From Desulfovibrio sp. (GTDB lineage: Bacteria > Desulfobacterota > Desulfovibrionia > Desulfovibrionales > Desulfovibrionaceae), in assembly GCF_019422935.1 (NCBI RefSeq), contig NZ_JAHZCJ010000001.1, forward strand, positions 96,117 through 160,116: a stretch of 64,000 nucleotides of DNA, written 5' to 3'. A program made the position numbers and the translations under genes. Shown here in pieces: positions 28,258 through 36,257 of this stretch. The stretch's first letter is position 1, and each line of letters opens with the position of its first letter. Under the pieces are notes generated by a model. It saw only the letters and a program-made list of their open reading frames with translations, searched no databases and was not told where the DNA came from.

Positions 28258-29560
28258 AATCCGCAAGCAGAGCATTGAATGCCCCGTGCGTCACGGTCAG
28301 CCTGTGGGGCGTCAGAACGTGCAGGAACTGCTGGGCAGGGAACTGCCCGAAGACGCTGACGACTTTGACTGCTTTGACGAAAGCGACGAGGATCGCACCA
28401 GCCTGCGCCTCGGGCCGCAGCACCCCGCCACGCACGGAGTGTTGCGCCTCGACCTTGAGCTTGAGGGCGAAACCATACTGAGCTGCGACCCGCAGGTGGG
28501 TTATCTGCACCGTGGCTTTGAAAAAATGGCCGAAACCTTCACCTACGCGCAGGCCCTCACCCTCACCGACCGGCTGGACTACATCGCCGCCATGTCCAAC
28601 AACACGGGCTACTGCCTTGCGGTGGAAAAGCTGCTGGGCGTGCAGGCTCCGCTGCGGGCGCGTTACATCCGCACCATTGCCTGCGAGATGTCGCGCCTGT
28701 GTTCGCATCTGCTCTGGCTTGCCACTCACGCGCTGGATATCGGGGCCATGACCGTCTTTCTGTACTGCTTCCGCGAGCGCGAAATGCTGCTGGATCTGTT
28801 TGAGGGCCTCTGCGGCGCGCGCCTCACCCTGACGTATCCGCGCATTGGCGGCGTGCGGCAGGACGTGACAGGGCGCTTCATGGACGGCTTGCAGGATTTT
28901 CTCAATATCTTCCCCAAGCGCATACTTGAGTACGAAACCCTGCTCGATACCAACCGCATCTGGTTGCAGCGCACGGTGGGCGTGGGCGTGCTGAGCGGCA
29001 AGGAAGCCCTGGCCCTTGGCCTCACCGGGGCCTGCCTGCGCGGCTCGGGCGTGGATTACGATGTGCGCAAGCACGAACCCTACGATGCCTATGATCTGGT
29101 GGATTTTGAAGTGCCGCTGGGCAGCGATGGTGATATTTACGCCCGCTACCGCTGCCGCATGGAAGAAATGCGCCAGTCTGTGCGGATTCTGCAGCAATGC
29201 GTGGACCAGCTACCCCCAGGCGCGACCCTTGCGGCAGACGCCCCTGATCTGCTCATGCCCTACAGGGCATGGCGCAGCGAGGCTGAAACCGCGCTTTTTG
29301 GCGGCAGCTTGCGGCAGGTCATGCACGACAACAATATCTACATGCCCGGCGATGTGTACGTAGCCACGGAGGCCCCCAAGGGTGAGCTTGGCTTCTACTT
29401 TGTGAGCGACGGCAGCAGCAGACCTTACCGCATGCACGTGCGCGGCCCGTCGTTTATCCATATCGGCGCGCTGGCAAGCATTGCCCCGGGCGGGCTCATT
29501 GCCGACCTTATCGCCAATATCGGCAGCATGGACGTGGTGCTGGGAGAATCTGACCGGTAA
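28250..29560 (+). CDS. nuoD: Complex I subunit NuoD (49 kDa)
   Basis: A 436-residue subunit that with NuoB forms the quinone site. Family motifs seen: LGPQHPATHGVLRLDLELEG, GYLHRGFEKMAE, and a C-terminal RPYRMHVRGPSFIHIGAL with GGLIADLIANIGSMDVVLGE. The first ~48 residues before RTSLRLGPQHP form an acidic extension (EDADDFDCFDESDED) longer than in typical NuoD. The extra surface could matter in a complex with an unusual electron-input partner, but that is speculation. Overlaps nuoC by 8 bases. Confidence 0.96.
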   Translation: MSEIRKQSIECPVRHGQPVGRQNVQELLGRELPEDADDFDCFDESDEDRTSLRLGPQHPATHGVLRLDLELEGETILSCDPQVGYLHRGFEKMAETFTYAQALTLTDRLDYIAAMSNNTGYCLAVEKLLGVQAPLRARYIRTIACEMSRLCSHLLWLATHALDIGAMTVFLYCFREREMLLDLFEGLCGARLTLTYPRIGGVRQDVTGRFMDGLQDFLNIFPKRILEYETLLDTNRIWLQRTVGVGVLSGKEALALGLTGACLRGSGVDYDVRKHEPYDAYDLVDFEVPLGSDGDIYARYRCRMEEMRQSVRILQQCVDQLPPGATLAADAPDLLMPYRAWRSEAETALFGGSLRQVMHDNNIYMPGDVYVATEAPKGELGFYFVSDGSSRPYRMHVRGPSFIHIGALASIAPGGLIADLIANIGSMDVVLGESDR

Positions 29561-29637
29561 ATAGGGGGCAGACTGCAAAGCCTATGGCTGCGCAGGGCAA
29601 CCGGGTTTACGGCTACAACCAATCTGGCAGGGAAACC

Positions 29638-30606
29638 ATGAATGTTCTGGTAATTGTGCTGCAACTTGTCGTGCTTCTGGTGGTCGTGCTGCTGCATGTG
29701 GCCTATGCCACATACTTTGAGCGCAAGGTCATCGGCCATATGCAGATGCGCATGGGCCCCACCCGCGTGGGCTGGCTTGGGCTGCTGCAACCCATTGCAG
29801 ACGGCATCAAGAGCTTTTTCAAGGAAGACATCATCCCATCCGCGGCAGACAAGCCCATCTTCATGTTGGCCCCGATCATCTGTCTGGTGCCCGCCTTTGC
29901 CTCGCTGGCAATATTGCCGTGGGCCGAGGGCTGGGCTTTGTCCAACATCAATATCGGCCTGCTCTTTGTATTCGCCATGAGTTCCCTTGGCGGCTACGGG
30001 GTTGTGCTGGCGGGTTGGGCCTCAAACTCAAAGTTCAGCTTTCTTGGCGGATTGCGGGCCTCGGCGCAGGTGATCAGTTATGAAATCGCCATGGGCCTCA
30101 GCCTCGTGGGCGTGATGCTGCTCTCCGGTTCGCTCAATCTGGGCGACATTGTGGCTGCGCAGGGCGATTCGTTTTTTGGCATGTTTGCCTTCCGCCAGTG
30201 CATTGGCTTTTTTATTTTTTGCGTAGCCATGCTGGCGGAAACCAACCGTGTGCCCTTTGACCTGCCCGAGGCGGAAAGCGAGCTTGTTTCCGGCTATTGC
30301 ACGGAATACAGCGGCATGCGTTACGCCCTGTTTTTCATGGCCGAATACACGTCCATGTTTGTGATGGCCACGGTGGGCGTGGTCTGCTTTTTGGGTGGCT
30401 GGCGCGGCCCGGTGGAAGCGGGCTTTTTCCCGCCGTTCTGGCTGGTGCTCAAGGTGTATGGCGTCATGTTTTTCTTTTTCTGGGTGCGGGCTACGCTGCC
30501 GCGTTACCGCTATGACCAGCTCATGGCCCTTGGCTGGAAGGTGCTCATCCCTCTGGCGCTCTTTAATATTGTGATTACCGCTTTGGGCAAGGCCCTGCTG
30601 GGTTAG
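29638..30606 (+). CDS. nuoH: Complex I subunit NuoH
   Basis: A membrane subunit of about 322 residues at the junction of the peripheral and membrane arms, lining the quinone channel. Signatures: ERKVIGHMQMRMGPTRVG, LQPIADGIKSFFKED, the acidic loop FDLPEAESELVSGY and RATLPRYRYDQLM. About eight membrane helices. ATG 29638 follows AGGGA and starts directly at the first helix; an upstream in-frame ATG at 29584 would add a non-conserved leader. The TAG stop abuts an inserted inverted-repeat element that separates this gene from nuoI. Confidence 0.96.
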   Translation: MNVLVIVLQLVVLLVVVLLHVAYATYFERKVIGHMQMRMGPTRVGWLGLLQPIADGIKSFFKEDIIPSAADKPIFMLAPIICLVPAFASLAILPWAEGWALSNINIGLLFVFAMSSLGGYGVVLAGWASNSKFSFLGGLRASAQVISYEIAMGLSLVGVMLLSGSLNLGDIVAAQGDSFFGMFAFRQCIGFFIFCVAMLAETNRVPFDLPEAESELVSGYCTEYSGMRYALFFMAEYTSMFVMATVGVVCFLGGWRGPVEAGFFPPFWLVLKVYGVMFFFFWVRATLPRYRYDQLMALGWKVLIPLALFNIVITALGKALLG

Positions 30607-30754
30607 GGCCTGTTAATACTATGGCTCTTTTCCCCTCTGCCTGCGTCATGAATCCTTTTTATTCCGGTCGAGTACCAAAAGCGTACACTCCCTTCATAAA
30701 AAGGCTTCCTTCCTTGGTAGAGAACAAAATTTCTCATAGTGTTAACAGGCCCTA
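30604..30754. mobile_element. Small non-autonomous element (MITE-like) between nuoH and nuoI
   Basis: The outer ends are inverted repeats of 20 bases with one mismatch: TAGGGCCTGTTAATACTATG (30604-30623) against the complement of CATAGTGTTAACAGGCCCTA (30735-30754). Inner sequence is also partly palindromic (GAATCCTTTTTAT about 30650-30662 with ATAAAAAGGCTTC about 30697-30709). Each end is bordered by TA, consistent with a TA target duplication. Removing 30606-30752 and one TA rejoins GGTTAGGCCTC, which keeps the nuoH stop codon and puts the nuoI ribosome site GAGGAG a usual distance downstream. It is too short to encode a transposase. TA targets are typical of IS630/Tc1-like mobilisation, but the parent element is not visible. 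Confidence 0.75.
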
Positions 30755-30777
30755 GGCCTCTGACGAGGAGAGCAACT

Positions 30778-31467
30778 ATGCAGATTCAGTACAAAGCGCC
30801 CCGCAACTGGCTGCAAACCCTGTTGCAGACAGAAATAGCCCAGGGCATGGCCCTGACCTTGCGGCGCATGTTCAACCGCCCCATCACGCGGCAGTATCCG
30901 GAAGAAAAACCCGTGGTTGCCGCGGGCTTTCGCGGGCGGCACGCCCTTGTGCGCGATGCCGCAACCGGCGAGAGCCGTTGCGTTGCCTGTATGCGCTGCG
31001 CGCGGGTATGCCCCTCGCACTGCATACGCATTCGCTGGAGCCGCGCTGCAGACAACAGCCGCGTGGTGGATGCCTACAATATCGACGCCCTGCGCTGCAT
31101 CTTTTGCGGCTACTGCGCGGAGGTCTGTCCGGTGAACGCCATAGTGTTGACAGAAGTCTATGCTTACGCCGCCAACGGGCGTTCGGCCTTCATGTTTGAC
31201 AAGCAGGCCCTGTTGGACAACTGGGACGATTTTGCGGCGCAGAAGGGCGACATGAAAGGCTATGTGAACCCCCTGTGCCGCCCCCGCAACATGCCCGAAG
31301 GCGCGCTTGCGCATGCCAAACGGGTGGCGGTGGATGCGGAATGGAGCGGAGCGGAGCAGTGGGTGGGCAAGAATCACCGCGCTGCGCTTGCTCATACGCA
31401 AGGCGTAGAGCCGACTCCAGGCGCGCCTTGTCATGGTCAGACAAATCAGGGCGGTGCCGCGCAATGA
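30778..31467 (+). CDS. nuoI: Complex I subunit NuoI
   Basis: A 229-residue iron-sulfur subunit with two [4Fe-4S] motifs, CVACMRCARVCP and CIFCGYCAEVCP, which bind clusters N6a and N6b in the peripheral arm. The N-terminal amphipathic part (LQTLLQTEIAQGMALTLRRMF) is typical. The C-terminus runs about 45 residues past the conserved core with no recognised motif. ATG 30778 follows GAGGAG. The inserted element lies directly upstream. Confidence 0.95.
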   Translation: MQIQYKAPRNWLQTLLQTEIAQGMALTLRRMFNRPITRQYPEEKPVVAAGFRGRHALVRDAATGESRCVACMRCARVCPSHCIRIRWSRAADNSRVVDAYNIDALRCIFCGYCAEVCPVNAIVLTEVYAYAANGRSAFMFDKQALLDNWDDFAAQKGDMKGYVNPLCRPRNMPEGALAHAKRVAVDAEWSGAEQWVGKNHRAALAHTQGVEPTPGAPCHGQTNQGGAAQ

Positions 31468-31643
31468 CCTGCCAAAAATCTGTGTTGAGCTGCGGCAATG
31501 CCCGTACGTTGCAGGCCTCCCTGCCCGTAGCGGAAAAGGCATGCACGGCAGAACTGGCGGAGAACGTGGATGACAGGCCTCCTTGCCGAGGCATCCCGGA
31601 ACAGAGCGCAAGTCCACTGCGGAGGTGGAACGGTGTTTGGTGA
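31464..31643 (+). CDS. Possible small ORF between nuoI and nuoJ, unrecognised
   Basis: A 59-codon frame starts with ATG overlapping the nuoI stop (ATGA) and ends 11 bases inside nuoJ. The peptide (MTCQKSVLSCGNAR...) has four Cys, no membrane helix and no family I recognise. Its position would permit coupled translation. It may equally be untranslated spacer; compositional and comparative support is lacking. Confidence 0.25.
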   Translation: MTCQKSVLSCGNARTLQASLPVAEKACTAELAENVDDRPPCRGIPEQSASPLRRWNGVW

Positions 31644-32220
31644 AATATTTTTTCTATACTGCGCCTTTGTCATAACCGTGTGCGGCGTGCTGGCCATCAG
31701 CCTGCGCAATCCCATTCACTGCGTGCTGCTGGTGCTGCTGCTGTTTTTCCACATGGCGGCGGTCTACCTGACCTTGCAGGCCGAATTTCTGGCAGCCATA
31801 CAGATCATCGTCTACGCCGGGGCCATCCTGGTCATGTACCTTTTTGTGCTCTTTCTGGTGAACCTGCAACGGGAGTTGCGGCTGCCCGCCCTGACCCCCA
31901 AACCCATTGTGGGCTACGCGCTTGCCGCGGCCCTGTGCGGCGGCATGCTCTGGGGCGTGGCTGGCTTTGTACCGGGCGGCAAGGGCCAATGGCCCCTTGA
32001 AGCCCTGCGCGAGGTCACGCACACCAAGGCCTTGAGCCGCGAACTGTTCACCAACCATTTTCTTTCGCTGGAAATTGCGGGTGTGCTGCTCTTGGTGGCT
32101 CTGGTAGCTGCCCTGACCCTGGCGCGCAGGCAGCCGGTGTGCACACCCGCCCCGGCGCTGACCCAAGACAAGGCCTGCCCCTGCGCGAGCGGCAACAAAG
32201 ACCAAGGAGGCGCGGCGTGA
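31633..32220 (+). CDS. nuoJ: Complex I subunit NuoJ
   Basis: A 195-residue membrane subunit with five predicted helices. The hallmark third helix reads IIVYAGAILVMYLFVLFLVNL-like sequence after LQAEFLAAIQ. I choose GTG 31633 because GGAGGTGG lies just upstream and translation then begins at the first helix (FGEIFFLYCAF); an ATG at 31570 would add 21 non-conserved residues. Overlaps nuoK by GTGA. Confidence 0.93.
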   Translation: MFGEIFFLYCAFVITVCGVLAISLRNPIHCVLLVLLLFFHMAAVYLTLQAEFLAAIQIIVYAGAILVMYLFVLFLVNLQRELRLPALTPKPIVGYALAAALCGGMLWGVAGFVPGGKGQWPLEALREVTHTKALSRELFTNHFLSLEIAGVLLLVALVAALTLARRQPVCTPAPALTQDKACPCASGNKDQGGAA

Positions 32221-32519
32221 TTCCCCTTTCCTGGTACATGGCGCTGGCAGCAGTGCTATTCTGCATAGGCGTGGCCGGGTTTCTGACGCGCCGCAACATC
32301 ATTGTGATGCTGCTCTCGCTTGAGCTGATGCTCAACGGCGTCAACCTCAATCTGGTGGCCATGAGCTACTTCATGGACGCGCTGCGCGGGCAGGCTTTTA
32401 CCATTTTCATCATTACTGTTGCCGCCTGCGAGGCCGCAGTGGGGCTTGGCATTGTCATCTGTCTGTTCCGCAGCCATAAAAGCGTGCGCAATGAAGACAT
32501 AACAACGATGCGGGGGTAA
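32217..32519 (+). CDS. nuoK: Complex I subunit NuoK
   Basis: A 100-residue, three-helix proton-translocation subunit. The two membrane glutamates typical of NuoK are visible in LLSLELMLNGVNL and VAACEAAVGLGIVI. The start is GTG 32217, six bases after AAGGAGG and overlapping the nuoJ stop. Followed by nuoL after two bases. Confidence 0.95.
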   Translation: MIPLSWYMALAAVLFCIGVAGFLTRRNIIVMLLSLELMLNGVNLNLVAMSYFMDALRGQAFTIFIITVAACEAAVGLGIVICLFRSHKSVRNEDITTMRG

Positions 32520-32521
32520 CC

Positions 32522-34450
32522 ATGCCAATATATTTGCTGCTTATTCCTCTGTGCCCGTTGCTGGCCTTTGTGCTCACACTGATCTGCGGCCGCCAATGGG
32601 GCGAGCGCGCCCACTGGCTGCCCATTGCAGCCATTGGCGTTTCGCTTGCCTGCGCCTTGCTTGCCCTGCGGGATGTGCTGGCGGGCAACATCGTCAATGT
32701 CGATGTGCATTCGTGGATAGCCTCCGGCAACCTGCGCGTGACCTTTGGCTTTCTGGTGGACCAGCTCACGGCGGTCATGCTGGTGGTGGTTACCAGCGTC
32801 AGCACCCTGGTGCACATCTATTCCGTGGGCTACATGCGGGGCGAAAAGGGCTATTACCGCTTTTTCGCCTATCTTGGCCTGTTTTCCTTTTCCATGCTCA
32901 TGCTGGTCATGGGCAACAACTTCTTGCAGCTTTTTTTTGGCTGGGAGGCTGTGGGGCTTTCGTCCTACCTGCTCATCGGCTTTTATTACGAAAAGGATTC
33001 CGCCTCGGATGCGGGCAAAAAGGCCTTTATCGTCAACAGGTTTGGCGACTTTGGCTTTTTGCTTGGGCTGTTCTGCATCTTCACCATCTTTGGCAGCCTG
33101 CACTACGCGGACGTGCTGCCCCAGGCCGCCGTGCTTGAGGGCATGACCTTTACCCTGTGCGGTTATACGGTCAGTGCGCCTACGCTCATTTGTCTGCTGC
33201 TGTTCTGCGGCGCGGTGGGCAAATCGGCCCAGCTTCCTTTGCATGTGTGGCTGCCCGATGCCATGGAAGGCCCCACCCCGGTGAGCGCGCTTATCCACGC
33301 GGCTACCATGGTAACGGCGGGCGTGTTTATGCTGGCGCGCTGCAATGCCCTGTTTGCGTTGTCGTCCACGGCACTGGCCGTCATTACCGTGGTGGGCGCG
33401 GTCACAACGCTCTTTGCCGCCACCATCGCGCTCACGCAGACCGATATCAAGAGGGTGGTGGCCTATTCGACCATCAGCCAGCTGGCCTACATGTTCATTG
33501 CCTGCGGCGTGGGAGCCTACGGCGCTGGCGTGTTTCACCTGTTCACCCATGCCTTTTTCAAAGCCTTGCTCTTCCTCGGTTGCGGTTCGGTGATTCTGGG
33601 TATGCACCACGAGCAGGACATGCGCTCCATGGGCGGGCTTGGCAGGTACATGCCCATTACCAGCGCCACCTTTTTGCTTGCCTCGCTCTCCATCGCCGGT
33701 GTGCCGGGGCTGGCTGGTTTTTTCAGCAAGGATGAAATCCTGCTCATGGCCTTTAACGCGGGCACGTTTACGGGTTATCTGGCCTGGGGCGTGGGCGTGC
33801 TGGTGGCCTTTATGACGGCTTTTTACTCCTTCCGGCTGTATTTCAGCGTGTTTACGGGGCAGTTCAGGGGGACGGAACACCAGCGCGAGCATCTGCACGA
33901 ATCGCCGCGCGTGGTCACTGTTCCCCTGCTGGTGCTGGCCGTGGGGGCCGTGGCCTCGGGCTGGCTGGGCATTCCGCATGTGCTGGGCGGTTCAAACCAC
34001 TGGGCGGAGTTTCTCGCGCCGGTGACGGGGCACCCGCACGTGCACGTGTCTGGCGCGGTGGAGCTTGGGCTGATGGCTGTTTCCGTAGCTGCAGGTTTTG
34101 CAGGCATCGGCTTGGCCTGGCTCATGTATTGCCGCAGCCCGGAACTGCCGGGCAAGGTGGCAGAGGCTTTTGGCGGTCTGTACCGATTGTTTTCGCGCAA
34201 GTACTGGGTGGACGAAATCTATGTGGCCTGTCTTGTGCGGCCCACGCTGTGGCTGGCGGATAACCTGCTGCTGGGCGTGGTGGACACGCGCGGTATTGAA
34301 GGCGTGGTCAACGGCGTGCCGCGCGCCATCGGCAGATTGTCCTCAAGCCTGCGCAGGCTTCAGGACGGGCAGGTGGCGCATTATCTGACATGGCTGGCCG
34401 GGGGCGCAGCAGCGCTTCTGCTGGTATTGCAACTGGGCTTTTTTTCCTAA
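32522..34450 (+). CDS. nuoL: Complex I antiporter-like subunit NuoL
   Basis: A 642-residue proton-pumping subunit of the Mrp-antiporter family. Signatures: GWEAVGLSSYLLIGFYYEK, LPLHVWLPDAMEGPTPVSAL, IKRVVAYSTISQLAYM and HAFFKALLFLGCGSVI. The C-terminal part carries the extra amphipathic/terminal-helix region expected of NuoL (KYWVDEIYVACLV then a last helix). Length is normal. nuoM follows after 18 bases. Confidence 0.96.
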   Translation: MPIYLLLIPLCPLLAFVLTLICGRQWGERAHWLPIAAIGVSLACALLALRDVLAGNIVNVDVHSWIASGNLRVTFGFLVDQLTAVMLVVVTSVSTLVHIYSVGYMRGEKGYYRFFAYLGLFSFSMLMLVMGNNFLQLFFGWEAVGLSSYLLIGFYYEKDSASDAGKKAFIVNRFGDFGFLLGLFCIFTIFGSLHYADVLPQAAVLEGMTFTLCGYTVSAPTLICLLLFCGAVGKSAQLPLHVWLPDAMEGPTPVSALIHAATMVTAGVFMLARCNALFALSSTALAVITVVGAVTTLFAATIALTQTDIKRVVAYSTISQLAYMFIACGVGAYGAGVFHLFTHAFFKALLFLGCGSVILGMHHEQDMRSMGGLGRYMPITSATFLLASLSIAGVPGLAGFFSKDEILLMAFNAGTFTGYLAWGVGVLVAFMTAFYSFRLYFSVFTGQFRGTEHQREHLHESPRVVTVPLLVLAVGAVASGWLGIPHVLGGSNHWAEFLAPVTGHPHVHVSGAVELGLMAVSVAAGFAGIGLAWLMYCRSPELPGKVAEAFGGLYRLFSRKYWVDEIYVACLVRPTLWLADNLLLGVVDTRGIEGVVNGVPRAIGRLSSSLRRLQDGQVAHYLTWLAGGAAALLLVLQLGFFS

Positions 34451-34468
34451 CAACGGCGGGGAGATCGC

Positions 34469-35962
34469 ATGTCTGTACCTGTTCTTTCCTTGCTCATCTT
34501 TGTGCCCCTGGCGGGTGGGCTTTCCCTGCTGGCTGTTGCGCGCCGCAACGAAGAAACCATCAAGCTGGGCGCGCTTGCCGTCTGCCTCATTGAGCTGTGC
34601 CTGAGCTTTGTGGCCCTGAGCCGCTTTGATAAAAGCCTGTGGCAGATGCAACTGGTGGAAAACTGCGCGTGGATTGAGAGCCTGAACATCAATTACGCTC
34701 TGGGCGTGGACGGCATAAGCGTGTTGTTTCTGCCCCTGACGGCCCTCATAACCCTGATGGGCGTTGCGGTGTCGTACAAAAGCATCAAGGTCAAGGCCAA
34801 GGAGTTTTTCATCAGCCTGCTGCTGCTTGAAAGCGCCATGGTGGGCGTGTTTTGCGCCACAGACCTCATGCTGTTTTACATTTTCTGGGAAGCCATGCTC
34901 ATTCCCATGTTCCTGCTCATTGGCGTGTGGGGCGGGCCTCGCCGCATTTACGCCACGATCAAGTTCTTTCTGTACACCCTGCTGGGCAGTTTGCTGATGC
35001 TGCTGGGCATCATCCTGCTGTACCTCAAGGGTGGACATACCTTCGACATCATGGCGCTGGCGCGCAACGATTTTGATCCCCGGCTGCAACTGCTGCTGTT
35101 CTGGGCCTTTTTTGCCGCTTTTGCGGTCAAGGTGCCCATGTGGCCCGTGCATACGTGGCTGCCAGACGCGCATACCGAAGCGCCCACGGCGGCCTCGGTC
35201 ATTCTGGCTGGCGTGTTGATCAAAATGGGGGCATACGGCTTTTTGCGCTTCTCGCTGCCGCTGTTTCCCTATGCCGCATGGGTGCTGCTCAAGCCCATGC
35301 TGGTGCTTTCCGTCATCGCCATCGTGTACGGCGCGCTGGTCTGCCTTGCGCAGACGGACGTCAAGCGGCTCATCGCCTACAGTTCCGTAAGTCACATGGG
35401 TTTTGTGACTCTGGGGCTTTTTGCGCTGACCCAAAAGGGCGTGGAAGGTTCCATTTTGCAGATGATCAACCACGGCATAGTGACGGGCGCGCTCTTTCTG
35501 GGCGTGGGCATGCTCTATGACCGCACCCATACGCGCGAGATCAAGGTCTACGGCGGGTTGGCCTCGGCCATGCCAGTGCTGGCGGCCTTTTTTATGATCT
35601 TTACCCTGGCGGCGGTGGGTTTGCCCGGCACCAACGGCTTTGTGGGTGAATTCCTGATTCTGCTCGGTGGTTTTGAACGCGCGCCCTGGGCTGCAGTGGT
35701 GGCGTCTTCTGGCCTGATACTGGGCGCTTGGTACATGCTCTGGCTGTATCAGCGCGTGTTTTTCCGCCAGGTATCTGAAACCGTGCGCGGTCTGGTTGGG
35801 GAAAAGCTTGATGGGCGTGAGATAGCCATTTTGCTGACCATGAGCCTGCTTATAGTGGGCATCGGCATCTTCCCCAACGTGCTGCTGGAATACATGCACG
35901 TTACGGTGGAGCATCTGGTGGCAGATACCCAGCAGGCCTTTGCGGCTTTTGCCGCAAACTAG
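34469..35962 (+). CDS. nuoM: Complex I antiporter-like subunit NuoM
   Basis: A 497-residue proton-pumping subunit. Key motifs: FYIFWEAMLIPMFLLIGVWG, PVHTWLPDAHTEAPTAASV, VKRLIAYSSVSHMGFV and LPGTNGFVGEFLIL. Fourteen or so membrane helices. Start ATG follows GGGGAGA. The TAG stop is formed at the edge of a CTAGAGCATT repeat, and a ~295-base structured gap separates it from nuoN. Confidence 0.96.
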   Translation: MSVPVLSLLIFVPLAGGLSLLAVARRNEETIKLGALAVCLIELCLSFVALSRFDKSLWQMQLVENCAWIESLNINYALGVDGISVLFLPLTALITLMGVAVSYKSIKVKAKEFFISLLLLESAMVGVFCATDLMLFYIFWEAMLIPMFLLIGVWGGPRRIYATIKFFLYTLLGSLLMLLGIILLYLKGGHTFDIMALARNDFDPRLQLLLFWAFFAAFAVKVPMWPVHTWLPDAHTEAPTAASVILAGVLIKMGAYGFLRFSLPLFPYAAWVLLKPMLVLSVIAIVYGALVCLAQTDVKRLIAYSSVSHMGFVTLGLFALTQKGVEGSILQMINHGIVTGALFLGVGMLYDRTHTREIKVYGGLASAMPVLAAFFMIFTLAAVGLPGTNGFVGEFLILLGGFERAPWAAVVASSGLILGAWYMLWLYQRVFFRQVSETVRGLVGEKLDGREIAILLTMSLLIVGIGIFPNVLLEYMHVTVEHLVADTQQAFAAFAAN

Positions 35963-36098
35963 AGCATTTCAACTTTGAAAAGGTTAAATGCTCTACCGCT
36001 GCACGAGAGGGCAGCGCGCCACAACGTGGCGTGGATTCTGCCGAAACTCGCATTTTTCGGCAGAATGACACCTTTGAAATGTGAAGCATTTCAAAGGT
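35961..36098. repeat. Four tandem hairpins between nuoM and nuoN
   Basis: Four separate stem-loops stand in a row: AGAGCATTT...AAATGCTCT (35961-35994), GCGCCAC-AAC-GTGGCGT-type stem (36014-36033), TTCTGCCGAAA...TTTCGGCAGAA (36036-36065) and ACCTTTGAAATG...CATTTCAAAGGT (36070-36098). None has a terminator T-run. The first begins with the CTAGAGCATT motif shared with the modB-modD spacer. It looks like a dispersed intergenic repeat of REP/BIME type that may alter nuoN expression or mRNA stability. Confidence 0.7.
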
Positions 36099-36257
36099 AA
36101 TCTGGTCTAGACGGCATCGCGGGCAGGGCGGACAACGCTGTTCCGGCCCTCCGCACAGGCAATAAATGTTTGCGCCCCCGCCACAGGCCAGCGCTTTGCC
36201 CATACAGCTGGCGGTCAACGTGCCTTGCGGCACGAGGGCAACACCATAGGAGCTATC

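Noticed and set aside
32366..33979. A 537-codon open frame antisense to nuoK/nuoL
   Set aside because: Same reason: the real genes on the plus strand have complete motifs.
34343..35914. A 523-codon open frame antisense to nuoM
   Set aside because: His/Gln-rich low-complexity shadow sequence; nuoM on the other strand is unambiguous.
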